DNA of 64,000 nt from Leucocoprinus leucothites. Lineage: Eukaryota > Basidiomycota > Agaricomycetes > Agaricales > Agaricaceae. The stretch is taken from positions 868,001-932,000 of the forward strand of contig JAACJO010000006.1 in assembly GCA_013368445.1 (NCBI GenBank), written 5' to 3'. This document shows, piece after piece, positions 1 through 12,200 of the stretch. Under the pieces are notes generated by a model. That model was not told the DNA's origin. It saw nothing but the letters and a program-made list of their open reading frames with translations, and searched no databases. Each line of letters opens with the position of its first letter. The stretch's first letter is position 1. The position numbers were made by a program, and so were the translations under genes.

Positions 1-311
1 GCTCCGTAAACTGACCCAAATGCAAAGGCACGAGGGTCACTTGCTGAGCCTGATGGGACACTCGACCATTGAGTGCCCGAGGAAGATGAGTATACATTAG
101 CTATTGGATAATTCGGTCTATGAACCGACGTCAGAAGCTGATAGTGCGGGGGTATGGTGATATCAGTGGCATGGATCCCCTGAGGTGGCATCATCTGAAG
201 ATCCTGTGCATGAGGCAATGCAGAGGAGGATGGTTCAGCATTCTCTGGGACTTGGAGAATGGATGACCCTGGTAAAGAGTCATTATCTTTAGTACGTGAC
301 TCACGGCTACG

Positions 312-2594
312 TCAAAAAAGGCCTTGAAAGCGAGGGTTTTTCTTCAGCTCTGTTTCATTCTCCTTCAGATGAGCTCGAATTTGGTCTATGAGGGCTGTGT
401 TTGTGGCAACGTCGTTGAGATGCAGAGCTCGGGCGAGCATACAGAGATCAAACTTGGTCTTGTAGGATGTGAGTGAGGTGAATACACGACTTGCTGATTC
501 CTCAGTAATGCGCTGTTCAATAAGCACATCGTGGGCTTCCTTTTCAGTTAGGCGTATTACTTCCTGTCGTTCCTTCTCTGCACGCATGGCATCCTCGGCA
601 TAAAACGCAGCCTTGAGTGAAGGCAGTGTGATGAAACGAGCCTTGATCTTAGTTGACCCCCGTTCTTTCTTCTTCTTTGTGTTCTGCAGTCGGATCTGAG
701 AGAGCTCAAGCTGCCGTTTGATGATTGTACAGTGAGAGTTTGCAGCATGAATCTGAGCTTCTTGACTGTGAACTGCCTCTGCCAGCATTGACACCGTTCC
801 CTGTAATTTGCGAATATCAGAGAGAAGTTCTTCGTGCGACTTTGCTTCATCTGCTGGCATAGGAACATTTGCAAATTTCCCAACTGTCTCACCAAGCTTC
901 TCAAGCTCTGGCCTGGTCAAAATTGAGCGACTTCGGGTCAAATAGCCAATAGGGGCGCCATCCCTGTGCATGTCTCCCCCAACAGTATCCTCCATATCTG
1001 GATAATTTACCTCCTCTCCCAGCCTTGGAGCTTGCGATGTGCCTTCCTCATTCAGCTCAGGTGGCACGAAATCATCATCCAAATCATCATTGTCTGAATC
1101 ATCAACCAGACTCTCAATGGTAACTGAAGCCTCGGATGGCTCTCCATCAGCTATATCTCCAGCCTCAGGCTCGGTTTCCAAATTGTCAATTGATTCGGCA
1201 TCACTTGGAATGAAGGGATCAGATGAAGGAATGTCATTGGGGAATAAGTCCGGGACATGAGCCTTTGTAGACGAGCTTTTTGCGGGTGCAAAGTCAATGT
1301 CTTTGAAAGCATGTCGGTTGACTGGCCAGAGTCCAGTCTTCTCGAAGCCAGACTTGATGACATTGGGAGTGATGGCATCGGGTCTGATCTTCATGTATTC
1401 TTGGATTACATTGTAGCGATTCATCACAACCCCAGCCTGAAGACGGTGGTTGCAATGGGCACCCCAAGCATGTTCAACATGATTAAAAACTGCAACATCA
1501 AGCGGTTGAAGTTTGTGGGTGCATTTGGAAGGGAAACAATATATAATGATATCGCATTCTTCAACAGCATAAGCTGATCGCCGCAATTCTGCAGTCTCAT
1601 GCGAGTCATGGCCGTCATAGATAAGGAGAATGGGGGCATCATGTGAAACACGGTTTTTGAGTGCGTAAGGAATAAAGACATCTTCTATCCACCGATTCCC
1701 TAACTCATTATCTGTCCACCCATTCGGAGAAGTGGCGATACTAGCATTCAATATGAGCTTAAAAGTTCGAAGAAACTAGACCAAAGAGAGCATACCTTGA
1801 TATTGCGCCATCAGGGATCTTTCGTAGATCAGGCATTTTACCCTCAGCCAAGATGAAGGACGGCGGAAGAGCTGTCCCTGCAGCTGATACACATTCAATA
1901 ATTGTGACGAGCTCCAGGTTGTCACTACCAATCCGGTATCAGTCCGTTTGGTTGCGTAGGTAGAAATAGACCTTCTGCTGCTTTTTTCGACCACCGCCCA
2001 TTTGAATACCTTTCTCGTCCATGTTATAAATATGTTCGGGAGGAATCCCGCCATAGTGAGAATGAATCTCCGCGTATTTTGCAGCGAAATCGTCGTAGGT
2101 TGGTTTATTGAAGTTGCTTGCATGCTTGGGATCGAGTTTTTGCGGTTTTGCAGTAACGAGCTCCAGATGACGTTTACGAAATTGCTCGAGCCAATTCTTC
2201 CCTATCTTCTTGTTCGGCACAAGCTGGGCTGCATAAGCAATAATCTGTGCACAATCCACTGGATTCCCCGCAGCAGTTTGATGAATAACCCACTCAACCA
2301 AGGTAGCCTCCTGAGCTGGAGACAGTTTCTGCTGTTTTGAAGCTGCTTCATGCCAAGCTGCATGACGGCCTGTATGACGATCACGAAGTGTTTGCTCACT
2401 GACCTAGTAAAATGTGTCATATTGAAGTTTGAAAGCCGTTGTACATCATTTCTTACCTTGAACTCTTTTGATGCTGCGCCAGCAGTATGAGTTCCCACGT
2501 TCACAGCATCAATAGCTTCCTTCATGCGTTCTTCATATACATGCTTTTCCGCATAAGCACGTCGATCACGGCAGTTTTGAGGTTTCCGAGCCAT
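312..2594 (-). pseudogene. pogo/Fot1-type transposase, interrupted by in-frame stops
   Basis: Reading from ATG 2594, the relic encodes an N-terminal helix-turn-helix (begins MARKPQNCRDRR), a CENP-B/Tc5-type second DNA-binding domain (around LSPAQEATLVEWVIHQ), and a DDE_1 catalytic domain with NMDEKGIQMGG, SDNLELVTIIECV, SPNGWTDNELG and YDGHDSH. The family cuts and pastes at TA. At least two introns join in phase: one between KEFK and VSEQTLRD, one between DGAIS and SIATSPNGW. A TGA at 1939-1941 sits in frame between QTD and YRIGSDN, and another at 312-314 cuts off the C-terminal tail. At the second site the plus-strand copy has CGA (3082-3084), so the stop arose by C to T. The copy should be inactive as encoded. 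A leucine-rich coiled tail follows the DDE domain. Confidence 0.85.
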
Positions 2595-2851
2595 AAAGAA
2601 TGTGAGTGAAGGGAGTAGTCTTGTGTCGTCATTGTGGATATGTGGACAAAACAGGCAAATGATGCAATCACTTCAATTACACTCTGACACGGCATCGCCT
2701 GGCAAGCGTGACAATGACCACAAGACATATCTTCTGACATACTCGAGCTATACATCCCAAAAAACTGTCTAAAACTGCGAAATAATGTGCTTTACTCCTG
2801 TGCAAAAAACTGTGTGAGGAGAGTAAAAAGGGGACTGGGAATTCGAAGGTG

Positions 2852-2894
2852 CACGAAGGGGTGGTGGTGCACGAAAGGGGGGGGGACCATAGTA
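2852..2894. repeat. 43-bp transposon terminal block, copy 1
   Basis: Identical over 43 bases to 3583-3625 and in the same orientation. It includes a run of nine G and ends ACCATAGTA. In this position it is the 5' end of the minus-strand element. Confidence 0.8.
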
Positions 2895-3625
2895 CTCCCT
2901 TCACTCACATTCTTTATGGCTCGGAAACCTCAAAAAGACCAAGTTTGATCTCTGTGTGCTCGCCCGAGCTCTGCATCTCAACAACGTTGCCACAAACACA
3001 GCCCTCATAGACCGAATTCGAGCTCATCTGAAGGAGAATGAAACAGAGCTGAAGAAAAACCCTCGCTTTCAAGGCCTTTTTCGACGTAGCTGTGAGTCAC
3101 GTACTAAAGATAATGACTCTTTACCAGGGTCATCCATTCTCCAAGTCCCAGAGAATGCTGAACCATCCTCCTCTGCATTGCCTCATGCACAGGATCTTCA
3201 GATGATGCCACCTCAGGGGATCCATGCCACTGATATCACCATACCCCCGCACTATCAGCTTCTGACGTCGGTTCATAGACCGAATTATCCAATAGCTAAT
3301 GTATACTCATCTTCCTCGGGCACTCAATGGTCGAGTGTCCCATCAGGCTCAGCAAGTGACCCTCGTGCCTTTGCATTTGGGTCAGTTTACGGAGCCACCC
3401 CCCAGGAGTATTTTTCTCAGGCTACAGGTCATTATTATATCAAGCAGAGGTAGAGGCAAGGCTCGTCAGCTATAGAGCCCTCTCATTTCAATATGTAGTC
3501 TACGTTGTCGTAATGTCCTGTGACTCGAGTCCATTCAATCATCACCCGGCTTGCATCGGCCTGATGTGACAGACGTGTGACCCACGAAGGGGTGGTGGTG
3601 CACGAAAGGGGGGGGGACCATAGTA
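2895..3625 (+). mobile_element. internally deleted, inverted copy of the pogo-like element
   Basis: This block is in the opposite orientation to the element at 1-2894. Bases 2935-3395 are the reverse complement of 461-1, with a few substitutions. Bases 2892-2934 match the transposase 5' end (reverse complement of 2618-2575), including the start codon and MARKPQ. The two parts are joined at about 2934/2935, deleting some 2.1 kb, and the junction shifts the frame so only a ten-codon peptide follows the ATG. The transposase tail stays open to TAG 3453 and shows the C-terminus missing from the other copy. It ends with the 43-bp terminal block. It lacks its own 5' terminal block and could not encode transposase. 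Confidence 0.75.
3583..3625. repeat. 43-bp transposon terminal block, copy 2
   Basis: Identical to 2852-2894. Here it closes the 3' end of the plus-strand deletion derivative. Because the two elements point in opposite directions, the same orientation is what terminal inverted repeats predict. Confidence 0.8.
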
Positions 3626-4078
3626 TGGGAATACATCCTCCTACATATTATTAAAGGGGAGAGGGAGGCTCTTCTCAAGGATCTAATAATAGCTTCACGC
3701 TCGACACCTATCTCAAACAGGACAAGCACTCAACGTGCTCAATCCCTCTATAATCAACACAACTAAATCACAGAGAGAGAGAGAGAAAAAAGCAGTTAAC
3801 AGTACTACATACTACATACTGCCAAACTAAGTACTACCATCCAAGTAGCATAAAACCATATCAGACACCAAAAAAAAAAAGGCGAGTCTATCGGCTCTAC
3901 GAAGTCCAATAATTATCAACCAATCAACCAACAGTAGCCGTCGGGGGGAGGCTAAATAAACGAGCGTAGGAGACAAAGAAACAATTAAAAAAAAAACATA
4001 ACTACTACCTACTCTAACCCTCAAATACGCGCGTATGAAAAAACCCATATCTCACACTAACCAAAAAAACCCACCCTT
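3626..4078. other. intergenic, no gene seen
   Basis: About 450 bases between the transposon and the stop codon of the next gene. It has several A-runs of 8-10 and a GA dinucleotide tract near 3774-3786. It probably holds the 3' untranslated region of the minus-strand gene ending at 4079. Confidence 0.5.
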
Positions 4079-6747
4079 CTACGCCCCACCACCACCAGCA
4101 CCAACAAGCAACGCACTCCCATCTTGCGGACCCGGCACCACATACTGACTCGTAGTCACCGTAGACGCCGTAGTCGTAGCCGTAGTAGCCACAGGCCACC
4201 TCGGACTCGGAGTTGCCGACGCATGATCATAGCCATACTCATAGTCGTATTCATGATCGTATTCATATTCATACTCTCCCACAGCAGGAGGTGGTGGCGG
4301 AGGAGGCACAGACTCGGAAGTAAAATATCCACCTCCGCATTGGAATTGTGAGGGTGCTGGTCGGTGTTGAGTGTGTCGATGATATTCTGTTGCTGACTGT
4401 GGTTGTTGTGGTTGTGGTTGTGGTTGTTGCGGTTGAGGCTGCACGGGACGAAGATACGGATGATGTCCATGATAATGATGACGATCTCCTATTTAAAAAA
4501 AACCATCTCAATTTCCATATCCAAGCATACACACAGAAATAACATACCACTATACACCCCCCGCTGATGTTGTCCTCGATTCACCACCACACGATGCGCA
4601 GTAAAATAACCCGAATGCCCAACATGACCAGCAAACCGTCTCGCATTGTACGAACATGGCTGTTGTTCACTCTCGCCCGAGTCTATTTCCATATCCCCTC
4701 CGACGGAGATAGACGGTGCAGGTGCAGCTGAAGCCCACGACGACGATGAGGGTGATGAGGATGAGGAGGATGAGGATGAAGATGAGGAAGAAGACGAAGA
4801 AGGAATAGGAGGTGTAGGTGTACTCGTTACAGGTACATGCGTCACCATACCCGTAATCCTACTACATCCCAGCGCTGTAGTCGTGGATTGCGTCAAAATA
4901 GGAGAAGGCGTCGACGTCGACGTCGTAGTCGTCGTTAGCGAACCACCAGAAACATGGTGTCCGCCAGATTCAAAGTGCGTCACCGCTGTCGGTTGTGTCG
5001 TCGTCGTCGCAGTGTTATAAAGCCCTAAGCCATTCACATCTTGCACATACTGCTGGTGCTGGTGCTCCGTACTCGCAACCTGTTGAACATGATGATGGTG
5101 GTGGTGTTGCGGAACACTCGCCCCAATCGGAAATCCAGTTGTCTAAATAACAAATGTCGTCATTTTAAACGATCAGCACTACGTCCCTGACCTAACTTCA
5201 AACAAAATAAAATCAAAAACACTCACCACTGGCATGACTGGTAACCCCGTCGTCGTGTCAAACGAACACCGACGCGAACCTCCTCCCTCTGTACCCTCTT
5301 CTGGACTCTGATGATGACTCTGGTTGGCGTAATGCTCTGGGCCTGCTACGGAAGAATACTCCAGCTCTTGGACTCGGACTTGCCCCTCTCCTGACGCAAC
5401 GTATTCTCTCGCGTCCGATACTGGTACCAACGTCATATCCTCAGGCCCCTGTCCTGGATTCGTTACTTCTTGCCCTCCTCCAGGCTCTGGTGCTATCTCC
5501 CAAGACCCCCTCGAAGATAGATGATACTCTGACGTGGAAGAAAGCGGTCTCTGTTCCCCGTGGTGCTCTTGATGCTGGTGCGGATGACGTACTGAATACA
5601 TATCAAATGCAACAGAAGTCGTCGCTTCGCCAACAGTGAGAGCGGTGGTTCCTTGGTTGATATTTCCCTCAGTGCCGGTTATCACTGGTTGTGCCAACAG
5701 TGCGGTGGTAGTAGCAGTCACCCCATTCTCAGACGAAGGAGAAGAAGTAGAAGAACCAGGTACTTCCGGACCTCCGGCGGGTATCGAGACTAGACCACCT
5801 CCTTGATCCTCGGGGCATATGGATATTGGGGTGCTCGTGTACCTTGTTACGTGTGTAGTAACAGTAGCGGTATAGTCGTCAGGATGCAAGTCGAAATCAG
5901 GAGAGAATGTATGCAGGGAGCTGAGTCTCGTCGTTGTGCCTTGGTTAGTGTATAGAGGATAGTCGTCTTCCAGAGTAGCAGTAGGAAACCCAAGGACAAC
6001 ATTTTCGTCCTCAACCACCCCACCTCCATCGTGTCTCTTCCTTCCTCGTCTCCCGCCATCCTCGCCTTCTCCCTCACCGACCTCGTTGTCGTCGTTATCA
6101 TCAGGCCCATACCCAATCAACTCCAACTGAAATTCAAACATGATGGGCTCCTCTTCCAATGGGCCAGGTTCCCAGCATACACCAGGCATAACCACCGCCT
6201 TGCCTGCCCCTCCTCCCCCACCAACACCACCGCCGCTGCCATTGATCTCATCACTGATACCACTGTGCATAGCGAAAGGGTTGATACGAAAGACACCCAT
6301 CATGCCTTTCATTTTCTTTGGAGCCTGGGTCGCTCTGAGGGGAACCTCTGTTGGAGGAGCAAGGGCCTGTGAGGAGACGAAAGAGTCGAGTTTCGTTTGG
6401 ATGGAGGGTTCGTCGTCGGCGGATGGTGCAGAGTCATCAGCTGCGTCATCGACACTGACGGTGGTATTGGTAGTGGAAGAAGAGTGACGGCTGGGTAGAC
6501 GCCTTTTGGATCTGGCTTTGGATTTAGATTTGGATGTAGATGAGGAGATGAGGTAGGATGAGTCGTGAGTTGGATTTTCGATGATAAAGTTGTCTGTTGG
6601 GGAGGAAGACGAGGCGGGGTCTTCGAGAGGTTCGACTTTGACTACGGAGATGGGGGTGAGAGGGAGGGGAGAGTAGGAAGGAGAGTGGTGATAGAACAGA
6701 TCGTGTTGAGTAGACCATGGGAAGTGGGAGGGAGAGTAGGTGGCCAT
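4079..6747 (-). CDS. large low-complexity protein of unknown function (841 aa, 3 exons)
   Basis: Three exons join in phase: 6747-5227, 5142-4548 and 4488-4079, with introns of 84 and 59 nt that have GTGAGT and GTATGT donors. The start is the only upstream ATG (MATYSPSH). No known domain is recognised. The N-terminal part has a KSKSKARSKRR basic stretch that could act in nuclear targeting. The one region that looks folded lies roughly at residues 140-260: KKMKGMMGVFRINPFAMHSG, a glycine-rich linker, then CWEPGPLEEEPIMFEFQLEL, followed by an acidic segment. The rest is rich in Thr, Ser, Pro, Gly and His, with QPQPQQ repeats and an EYEYDHEYDYEYGYD run near the C-terminus. Disorder and the basic patch suggest a regulatory role, but this is only inference. 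Confidence 0.75.
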
Positions 6748-7640
6748 GGGATGAAGAGTTGACTATGGACTGAGAGAGAGGGAAGAGTATATGAAGGGAG
6801 ATGCATAAATCCAATCTTCTCGATCTTTTCTCTCTCCGCCACACCCAATACACGCCCATCCAGGACCCCCCTTACCAAGGATCACACACCCAAGGTCTCT
6901 CTCTCGGTCCACAGCCCTCTTCCTCTCCTCTAAGCTCCGAGATCCAGATTCAGATCCCGCACCCCTGCTTCAACAACACAGATCCCCGTATCTACCGATG
7001 CCTCCCTTTCCTCGGATTTCTCGTTTCTCTTTACATCGTTCTCTACTCTACAACCGAACGGGGGGTTCCATTTTTTTCTCTTTCCTTCGATTGTTCTTTT
7101 GCTGTGCTTCTTTTTCGTTCCTTCTCTCTTCAACGTACTATGCTTTTTCATATCGATCTACTCCCTCCTTCTCCTCTCTCTACCTCTGACAGCCCCTTCC
7201 TTGCCTGTCTGTCAATTCCAGGACCCGGCTCTTTCGGGCCCTGCGATGTGATTCTCTGGTGTTCCTGGCGCGATTCGTTCCACCTGTGCTGCTGCGTGCC
7301 ATTTCTGCGGGATTCACTCGTTTAGCTATACCACAAGTTGAGTATCTACCATAAATCATTCGATCCACAGCTCACCTACCTCTACGAAATCGCGCCGGTA
7401 ATAAATTCCCCGCTCTGTCCACTCCGGTGTTTTACGCATCGGAAAGGCAAGGGAGAAAAAAAAACTCTATTCGACAGTTCATTTTGTACTTTGCGTCTCC
7501 TCGCTTTGTTATTATTATCTTCGAGAATCATTTGATTTGTCTATCGAGAAAAACAGATATATGATATGAACGCCGTTTTAGCGCACGCGGGCCCCGCAGT
7601 GTGAATGTCACATATATACGTACATTTGTTAATCCTTCCA
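6748..7640. other. pyrimidine-rich upstream region
   Basis: About 900 bases upstream of the ATG at 6747, very rich in C and T on the plus strand (long CTCTCTCC and TTCTTTTC runs). This is typical of fungal 5' flanks and leaders, seen here from the opposite strand as purine-rich. The open frames inside are low-complexity and not convincing as genes. Confidence 0.4.
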
Positions 7641-9089
7641 CCAATAACTAGCTCTCGATGATTCTCTGCGAGAGGTCCATCGCGCCCTCCCTTCCTTCTC
7701 CCAAGATCCCTTGATATAACATAAGTGAAAAAAAAAGTCCATCAGCCACAATATTGACACACTTACGACACCAAAATATAATCCTCCCGTCTCCATACAC
7801 ATGCACACACAATGACGACAATGCCTTCAAATCACCGCTAAATATCCCGATAAACACTATCCCAAAACAATCACATCAAGCGCCTGTCTACACCATGTTA
7901 ACGACAACCTCGAAACCCAAAAATAAAAGAACAAAGAAAGGCCTCGAACTAGGAAAACTTTCCACTCACGATCGGTTGCGGCGTGCTTCAAGTCATGAAT
8001 ATATCCTACAGCGTTGAATGAATGAAGGAATTGGCGTGTTTAGTTGGTCCGATGTGTTGGCGGTGGAGTGGAATATGCTGAATGACTGGATTGTCAAGGT
8101 GCGTTGCATGAAATAGATGAGAGGGGTGTGGGTGGTGTGGCGGATTCACCGCGAATCCATCTAGGAAGACTCTCTTCTCCGCTCATTGACATGAAAAGCG
8201 AGGTAAACCGCTGACATAGGTAGACGAATAGATAGACAGCAGCAGGTCGTAGGTCGTAGGTCGTAGTAACAGCAAAAAAGACAAAACCACAAAAGCCCCC
8301 GCAAAAGCCCCCACTCACACCCGAAGTCATCGCACTCTCCTTCGCATTCCCATACCACAACACCCAGGTCTATTCAACAACCCTCCTCGACCTCAACCCA
8401 CTAAATAAAAATCCAGGCCCTAAAAGAGCTCCTCGCGTCAACCCGATGACTCTCTATCTATACAAGGCATTCTTCGTATATGGATCCGCATTCATTCGAA
8501 TGCTTCTTTCTTCTTTCTGAATACAATCCCTGTTCGATCATCATCCATCATTGGGTTATAAATAAACTTTCAAGTGTTTCCTGTCAGGCAGTGTATATGG
8601 GTCTTGATGGTTTTACTGTGTTTTCGCGTAGAACTACAGAGCGTGTATGTTTTGTTGTGGGCTTGCTTGGCTGTTTATTACTTACTGCTGCTCACTGCTG
8701 CTAATACTACTACTGTGTGTAACTTATCAAACAACGCCGCGGAGAGATGATCGATCATGTCGATGTTGGTGATGTTGATGCATGATGCGCATGGGATCAA
8801 ACAGGACCACCCGGAACACCGGTGATCCGGTATACATAACTCCACCATCATCATCATGATTCGCAAGTTGTGTGAGGTGAGGAACGACGACTCGGAGAGG
8901 ATAGGAACAGGGTGGCTGGATGGCCGGCCGGTGTCAGAGCGACCCTTGGATACTTATTTACTAAATTACTAAATGTTTTATCTATCCATCGATTTAGGTG
9001 GTCATCATATACCTTTGGATGCAAGCTGCAACAGCACTCCAAGCCCTAATTAAACACGATACTCTTAAAGCCGGGACCGAGCAGTGCGT

Positions 9090-9228
9090 ATCGATACACA
9101 TGAACAAATGCCTACTGTAGACAAGGCTGGTGAAAGCAGTACCCTGAAAAATCTCCCTGCGGCTCGGAGGGGTTGATTCAACCCTCTGAGTCCCTGCGTA
9201 CTCCAAATCTCTAACTATGTGTATCGAT
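9090..9228. repeat. nested inverted repeat, 139 bp
   Basis: A 12-bp perfect inverted repeat (ATCGATACACAT at 9090-9101 and its complement at 9217-9228) brackets a second palindrome centred near 9177, whose core GGGTTGATTCAACCC extends to about 15 pairs on each side if small bulges are allowed. It could be a tiny miniature element or a cruciform-forming remnant. No coding potential is seen. Confidence 0.4.
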
Positions 9229-12200
9229 TTACATGTTACACGCTTACTACAGATAGTGGACGCTGCCAGTGATGGTACGGTACCCTGAGAGTTCTCCCTT
9301 CAGACGCTGATCCCTAGAGTATGTACTTATCCCTGGTTCTTTCTCCAAGAACAAAATGTGATAACTACTAGCGAGCCTCCCGGGCCCGGCCGAGATAAAA
9401 TCCCACAAACTTTGATACTGTACTGTGTGATTCAAAGTTCATTGTCGCTTGTGTAACTACCCTCAGGGTGACACAGCCACCTACATACGATCGCAATTCA
9501 GACGAACGACTCGTGCAGTGTTGGGCGTTTCGTGTGTTACATGCACTGGCGTGCACAGTCATGTATCATGATCACCGTCCTCTTAAGTAGTGTACCATCA
9601 TGAGTGAACTCCTGAATCCCTCCTTTCCCCCTGATCCTCGTTCTCCTTCCTTGAAAAGAGCTGTGATGATGAGCACATGATACCGAGGCGTGAGATACGT
9701 GAGGGGGAGGGGGAGGAAGAGGGGTTGTATGTCCCTGCAATTCATGATGATACATTGTATCAATATCCATAACACCCATTTCTCCCAAAACCCTGAGTGG
9801 GAATATAACCTGATTTTCCGGTTGACTGGATCCCTCGAATAAAGTCAAAAAAACAGACCCCTCAGATCATCCGACCTTCACTGGCAAAAACAGTTGAAGA
9901 CCCCCAATCCTTGTCACAATCAATTACCTACAGTAGGTGATGTCTCGCAGCGTACCCTGCATTGAAGCAGTCTACACGCGACGGATCCATCATATAACAT
10001 ACCGCGGCCGAATCGAAAATAGATTGTACCCCCTCTTGTTTAACCACATGTTGGGTTGACCAGTCAAGACTGCCAAACGTTTGGTACCGTGAACTTCCGG
10101 AGTTCTCGTCTCAGAAGTCTACACACACCCTTGAAGCGAGGGAGAAGACATTGACTCACCACCACCAGTGTGGGATCAGACCCTCGAATTCGAAGGTGAC
10201 AATGCAGAGAGAGACAGCGAAACGCCCATTTGATAACAAGAACTGCGGGTTTTTGCGGCGCAGCGCCCCGCGGGCTCCAGTGGTGTGGTGAGTGCTGTCA
10301 TATGTATGTTGTTGTCCGAGGGTAGAGTATTAGTAGTACGCATAGTACGCGGCAGCCAAAGCACGTGGCATATGCCGCATTGCCCGGCGTTCAAGATATC
10401 AATATTCTTTTATAACGCCAGTCGCACGGAAAGTACGCTGAGAGAAAATAAATATACTAGTCGCTTATTATTCAACCCTCGCACAGCGATAAACGCCGAG
10501 AAGGTCATGAATGATCGCGCTGATGCCTCGAGGCATTATAATCTATATTTTATTTACCGTTTCCCGAGAGGACATAGAACCCCGGAAATTTATCATGACA
10601 TTCGGTCAAAGAAAGAAAGATCATTCAGTGGTTTTTTTGCTCCGCCGGCTGAAAAAATGTATTTACCATGGAAGCGAGAAAGTGCTTGGATGACAGATGC
10701 CGAATATTCAAGTCGCCGGACCCGCTATCGGACGCGGACGTCGGACTTCTCAAGTTCTCTTTCTCCTGTCCCTCGACTCGCAAGATTGCCATGAGGTTTG
10801 AAACCAGAAAAATACTGCGCAATAGGCACTGAACCTGATTTGCGACAGGTTTGAGATACAGAATTGTGATAAGCTGATGTGTGTGAGTAGTATGTGGTCG
10901 AGGCCGTTTGACGATCTAAACGAGATTGATCAGAACTCAAGGGGCATTGCCGGTTTAAACTTAGGAACAATAGTCTCTGGAGCCTGGTCCATGGCTTGCT
11001 GCGTTAAATCTCCGACCACCACGCTGGCGCATTGTATTGACAACTGACGTGCTGCAGTGGAAACCCTGAAATCTAATCTACGATATCTGACTTTATCAGA
11101 TGGGAGTCTCCGCATTCCAGCTTTCTGTGGCATAGTAACTCCAATTTGGGGTTTTCCTAGTTGGACAGTGCTGAGCACTCTCTAAAACGTTGAATAGTAT
11201 AGTGCAATCCCCTCGAGTTACTGAGCGAATTTATTATCGTCCTGTGGTTTCTCTTACCACCGAATGATTCTTGCACGGATTTAAGCAATATGCTTCAAGT
11301 TTATCAGGATGCATCACGATCATCACCCATCGCATCTGCACAGCATTTACAGCATCACGCGCACCTCCTCCACTTCACCTTACCTTCGACACTTTGAAAG
11401 TCTCGAGAACCAAGGCTTCAAAAAGCTTCGTGCCACTGTCAGATGGAGAGAGAGAGACCCGTGAAGTTGGACTCGGAGTTTGAATAACCGGACCATCGGT
11501 GACCTAACTTTCACCAACCTGATACGTTGAAGGAGACCCCCCCCAAGACAAAGGAGATTAACTGTAGTCGATCAACTCGACTACACAATTGAACGGAATC
11601 CTCCGGTCATTCGCAGGATACCGATCCCCTGGCTTTCTGCGAGTCTTCCGAGTTCAACCTTCCTTCTACACTTTCGTTGTTTTCCGTCATGTTCTTCCCA
11701 AACCTTCATCGCTTCTTATCAGGGGGTATGACTCCAACTTCTTAACCTTCGGATACATCCTTCGTAGACTAAGGGTCCAGCCTTCGCCGTCGCCCCACGG
11801 ACTTAGAGATGATACACGGACCGTGGGATCCGGGATTTTGGTCTGAATCACATTTGAGCATAGTCGTGTTGAGATTGTCTTGTAGTCCTGGTGTTGGACT
11901 GAGGTTACCCAGGAATATATATCATGTCTGATACATGAAGAGTAACGATGAAGACACAGTCCAATTGCTTCAGTGTGTCATGATCAAACAATGAACAGCT
12001 ATGCATTGAATTAGACTGGTTAATTTCAAGAGTGTTCCAGGAAATTCTCGAGTTAGTAAATGGATAATGAGTTAGGTGTTGATAGAGCCTATCCGTGTAG
12101 CAGCATCATTATGAACCATGGCTAGGTGATGATTAACTAAACTTTGACTATCCAACTGAGGGTGCAAGCATGCAGCCAATAGATAAACGTTGAATGAATT

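Larger units (their letters stand above)
1..2894 (-). mobile_element. pogo-like DNA transposon, 3' end outside the window
   Basis: The element runs on the minus strand from its 5' end at 2894 to beyond base 1. It holds the transposase relic at 312-2594. Its 5' terminal block at 2852-2894 recurs without change at 3583-3625, where it closes the neighbouring plus-strand copy, so this 43-bp block is probably the terminal repeat (reading inward it begins TACTATGG followed by nine C). The left terminus and target-site duplication cannot be seen. Family assignment rests on the transposase domains; the boundaries are inferred from the two copies in this window only. Confidence 0.75.
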
